A DNA stretch of 64,000 nt from Pseudomonas sp. H1h. GTDB lineage: Bacteria; Pseudomonadota; Gammaproteobacteria; Pseudomonadales; Pseudomonadaceae. The notes beneath the pieces were generated by a model. The model ran no database searches, had not been told where the DNA came from, and worked only from the letters and a program-made list of their open reading frames with translations. The position numbers were made by a program, and so were the translations under genes. The stretch's first letter is position 1; the number at the start of each line of letters is the position of its first letter. Below, piece after piece: positions 62,088-64,000 of this stretch. The stretch is taken from NCBI RefSeq assembly GCF_000633255.1, contig NZ_AYMJ01000028.1:1-64000 (forward strand). The letters are read 5' to 3'.

Positions 62088-63707
62088 ATGAGCCTGTCAC
62101 TCCTGAGCCGCTACGCCTTCTTTGCCGTCTGCGTGATTTTCACCCTCGCCAGCCTGCCCTTTCTCGACCACGACTGGCTGTGGCCGATCACCGCCGTCAC
62201 CGGTGTGCTGAGCCTGCTCGGTCTGTTCGACCTGATGCAGAGCCCGCACGCAGTGCGCCGCAACTACCCGATCCTGGGCAACATCCGCTATCTGGTCGAA
62301 GGCATCCGCCCGGAAATCCGCCAGTACCTGCTCGAATCCGACAGCGATGCCCTGCCCTTCTCCCGTGCCCAACGCTCACTGGTGTACTCGCGAGCGAAGA
62401 ATGAAAGCGCCGACAAACCGTTCGGCACGCTGATCGACGTGTATCAGTCGGGCTTCGAATTCATCGGCCACTCGATGCGCCCGGCGCCATTGAGCGACCC
62501 GAACAGTTTTCGCGTCACCGTCGGCGGCCCGCAGTGCACCCAGCCGTATTCGGCGTCGGTGTTCAACATCTCGGCGATGAGCTTCGGCTCGCTCAGCGCC
62601 AATGCCATTCGCGCGTTGAACCAGGGCGCCAAGCTCGGCAACTTCGCCCATGACACCGGCGAAGGCAGCATCAGTCCGTATCACCGCGAAAACGGCGGCG
62701 ACCTGACCTGGGAGCTGGGCAGCGGCTACTTCGGCTGCCGCACCAGCGACGGCCGTTTCGACCCGGAACGCTTCGCCGCCCAGGCGCAGACTCCGCAAGT
62801 GCGGATGATCGAAATCAAGATGAGCCAGGGTGCCAAACCCGGCCATGGCGGGATTCTGCCCAAGCACAAAGTCACCCGGGAAATCGCTGACACCCGCGGC
62901 ATCCTGATGGGCGAAGACTGCATCTCGCCGTCACGCCACAGCGCCTTTTCCACACCGATCGAGATGATGCATTTCATCCAGCAACTGCGTGAACTGTCCG
63001 GCGGCAAGCCGGTGGGCTTCAAGTTCTGCCTTGGTCATCCGTGGGAATTCATGGGCATCGCCAAGGCCATGCTGGAAACCGGCATCCTGCCGGACTTCAT
63101 CGTGGTCGATGGCAAGGAAGGTGGCACCGGCGCTGCGCCCGTGGAATTCACCGACCACATCGGCGTGCCGATGCGCGAAGGCCTGCTGTTTGTCCATAAC
63201 ACCCTGGTCGGTCTGAACCTGCGCGACAAGATCAAGCTCGGCGCCAGCGGCAAGATCGTCAGCGCCTTCGACATCGCCAGCGTGCTGGCCATCGGCGCCG
63301 ACTGGGCCAATTCGGCGCGCGGTTTCATGTTCGCCATCGGCTGCATACAGTCGCAAAGCTGCCACACCAACAAATGCCCGACCGGCGTCGCCACCCAGGA
63401 CGCCCTGCGCCAGCGCGCCCTCGTCGTCCCGGACAAGGCCCAACGCGTCTACAACTTCCACCGCAACACGCTCAAGGCGCTGGCGGAGATGTTGGCGGCG
63501 GCCGGCCTTGAGCATCCGTCGCAACTGTCGGCCAAACACCTGGTACGGCGCATGTCAGCCACCGAGATCAAACTGTTCTCGCAGTTGCATGTGTTTCTGA
63601 AACCGGGGGAACTGCTCACTGGGGAAGTGAACGGCGAGTTCTATTCGCGGATGTGGCAAATGGCGCGGGCGGACAGTTTTGAGCCGCAGGAGATAGCGGC
63701 AGCTTAA
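62088..63707 (+). CDS. Membrane-anchored FMN-binding glutamate synthase-like protein
   Basis: A 539-residue protein like the central FMN domain of glutamate synthase (GltB2 type). Two membrane helices (about 8-22 and 28-46) precede the domain, which contains NISAMSFGSLSANAI, GEGSISPYHRENGGD, GAKPGHGGILP, DGKEGGTGAAP and CHTNKCPTGVATQD. No glutaminase domain is present. Such stand-alone proteins are widespread but their reaction is not established. Its 3' end is overlapped by a convergent frame. Confidence 0.88.
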   Translation: MSLSLLSRYAFFAVCVIFTLASLPFLDHDWLWPITAVTGVLSLLGLFDLMQSPHAVRRNYPILGNIRYLVEGIRPEIRQYLLESDSDALPFSRAQRSLVYSRAKNESADKPFGTLIDVYQSGFEFIGHSMRPAPLSDPNSFRVTVGGPQCTQPYSASVFNISAMSFGSLSANAIRALNQGAKLGNFAHDTGEGSISPYHRENGGDLTWELGSGYFGCRTSDGRFDPERFAAQAQTPQVRMIEIKMSQGAKPGHGGILPKHKVTREIADTRGILMGEDCISPSRHSAFSTPIEMMHFIQQLRELSGGKPVGFKFCLGHPWEFMGIAKAMLETGILPDFIVVDGKEGGTGAAPVEFTDHIGVPMREGLLFVHNTLVGLNLRDKIKLGASGKIVSAFDIASVLAIGADWANSARGFMFAIGCIQSQSCHTNKCPTGVATQDALRQRALVVPDKAQRVYNFHRNTLKALAEMLAAAGLEHPSQLSAKHLVRRMSATEIKLFSQLHVFLKPGELLTGEVNGEFYSRMWQMARADSFEPQEIAAA

Positions 63708-64000
63708 GCATGGACTTTGTGCCGCCCCGTGCTGGGGCCGGCACTGATTCTGGAGTAAACAGGTACGCTGAAATATCCCCCCCATACAAGGTGAGCGAAG
63801 GCGCCCGATCTTTCGCGAAAAGCGGTCTGTCTACAGACAGGTCACTGTCCGTAATCCACCAGATTCTTTGGCTGCGACAGTCCAGAAATGTCACGCCATC
63901 CAAATAGCTGCTAGCGACCGGATCATTGATCAGGCTAAAGGCGCCACGGCGGGTGGAGCGCAAAAAATCATCTATCGAAGAATGGACTTCAAATTTTGGA
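63616..64000 (-). CDS. C-terminal end of a gene cut by the window, unknown function
   Basis: On the minus strand a frame is open from the window end down to 63616, with no start visible inside that is needed. Residues such as STRRGAFSLINDPVASSYLD and RIWWITDSDLSVDRP look like protein, and base composition is less GC-rich than the neighbour. The final 30 codons lie opposite the glutamate-synthase-like gene and read as low-complexity Pro/Ala/Arg, so the original stop may have been lost. I do not recognise it. Confidence 0.45.
   Translation of the reverse strand, partial: PKFEVHSSIDDFLRSTRRGAFSLINDPVASSYLDGVTFLDCRSQRIWWITDSDLSVDRPLFAKDRAPSLTLYGGDISAYLFTPESVPAPARGGTKSMLKLPLSPAAQNCPPAPFATSANRTRRSLPQ

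Overview
The window is a piece of a Pseudomonas chromosome, most probably the P. fluorescens group. Three things point there: the proteins read as Pseudomonas orthologues throughout; the gene order follows, in broad outline, the P. aeruginosa block running from metG through rnf-nth, argG-motY-pyrC-rnt, bfd-bfrB-grxD, argF and glpFKRD to metR and an amino-acid permease/nitrilase/LuxR group (synteny recalled, not computed); and the intergenic regions carry the paired REP palindromes (REPINs) typical of this group. I see no rRNA, tRNA, CRISPR array or intact insertion sequence.

Layout. 0.1-7.2 kb: metG, an rsx/rnf electron-transport operon that lacks rsxC and has an rsxB with a long RsxC-like tail, nth, and a small PA3496-type gene. 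7.2-9 kb: an AT-rich patch with a LuxR-type response regulator and a two-helix membrane protein of unknown function. 9-20.8 kb: argG, motY, pyrC-rnt, a 2-Cys peroxiredoxin, bfd-bfrB, grxD, a molybdopterin oxidoreductase, and argF with a co-transcribed ABC ATPase. 20.8-27.7 kb: phzF-like, ybaK and the glycerol regulon glpF-glpK-glpR-glpD. 28-35 kb: the acidic amino-acid transporter aatJQMP with its two-component system aauSR and glpM. A sigma-54 promoter and two AauR-type palindromes stand before aatJ, so the locus controls itself. 35-38.7 kb: a ureohydrolase-fold protein, a pair of half-size DMT proteins, a desaturase and a MipA/OmpV protein.

38.7-46.2 kb is the most interesting part. A six-gene operon codes for a MtnX-like phosphatase, a class-III aminotransferase, a lipase-like hydrolase, a BioF2/FemAB-like acyltransferase, a sensor kinase and a sigma-54 activator. 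It begins with its own sigma-54 promoter and an upstream palindrome. It looks like a complete self-inducing pathway whose product I cannot name.

46.2-55.7 kb is accessory: a FrnE-like DsbA protein, a 183-bp unit repeated seven times (each unit one REPIN plus a decayed copy of the end of the next gene), a secreted hydrolase, a halovibrin-like lipoprotein, and a 1722-residue dermonecrotic-toxin-type protein. 55.7-64 kb: metR, a nudix-lysE-GNAT operon, an amino-acid permease followed by a short coding remnant, a nitrilase-family amidase divergent from a LuxR regulator, a membrane-anchored glutamate-synthase-like protein, and a convergent gene cut off by the window end.
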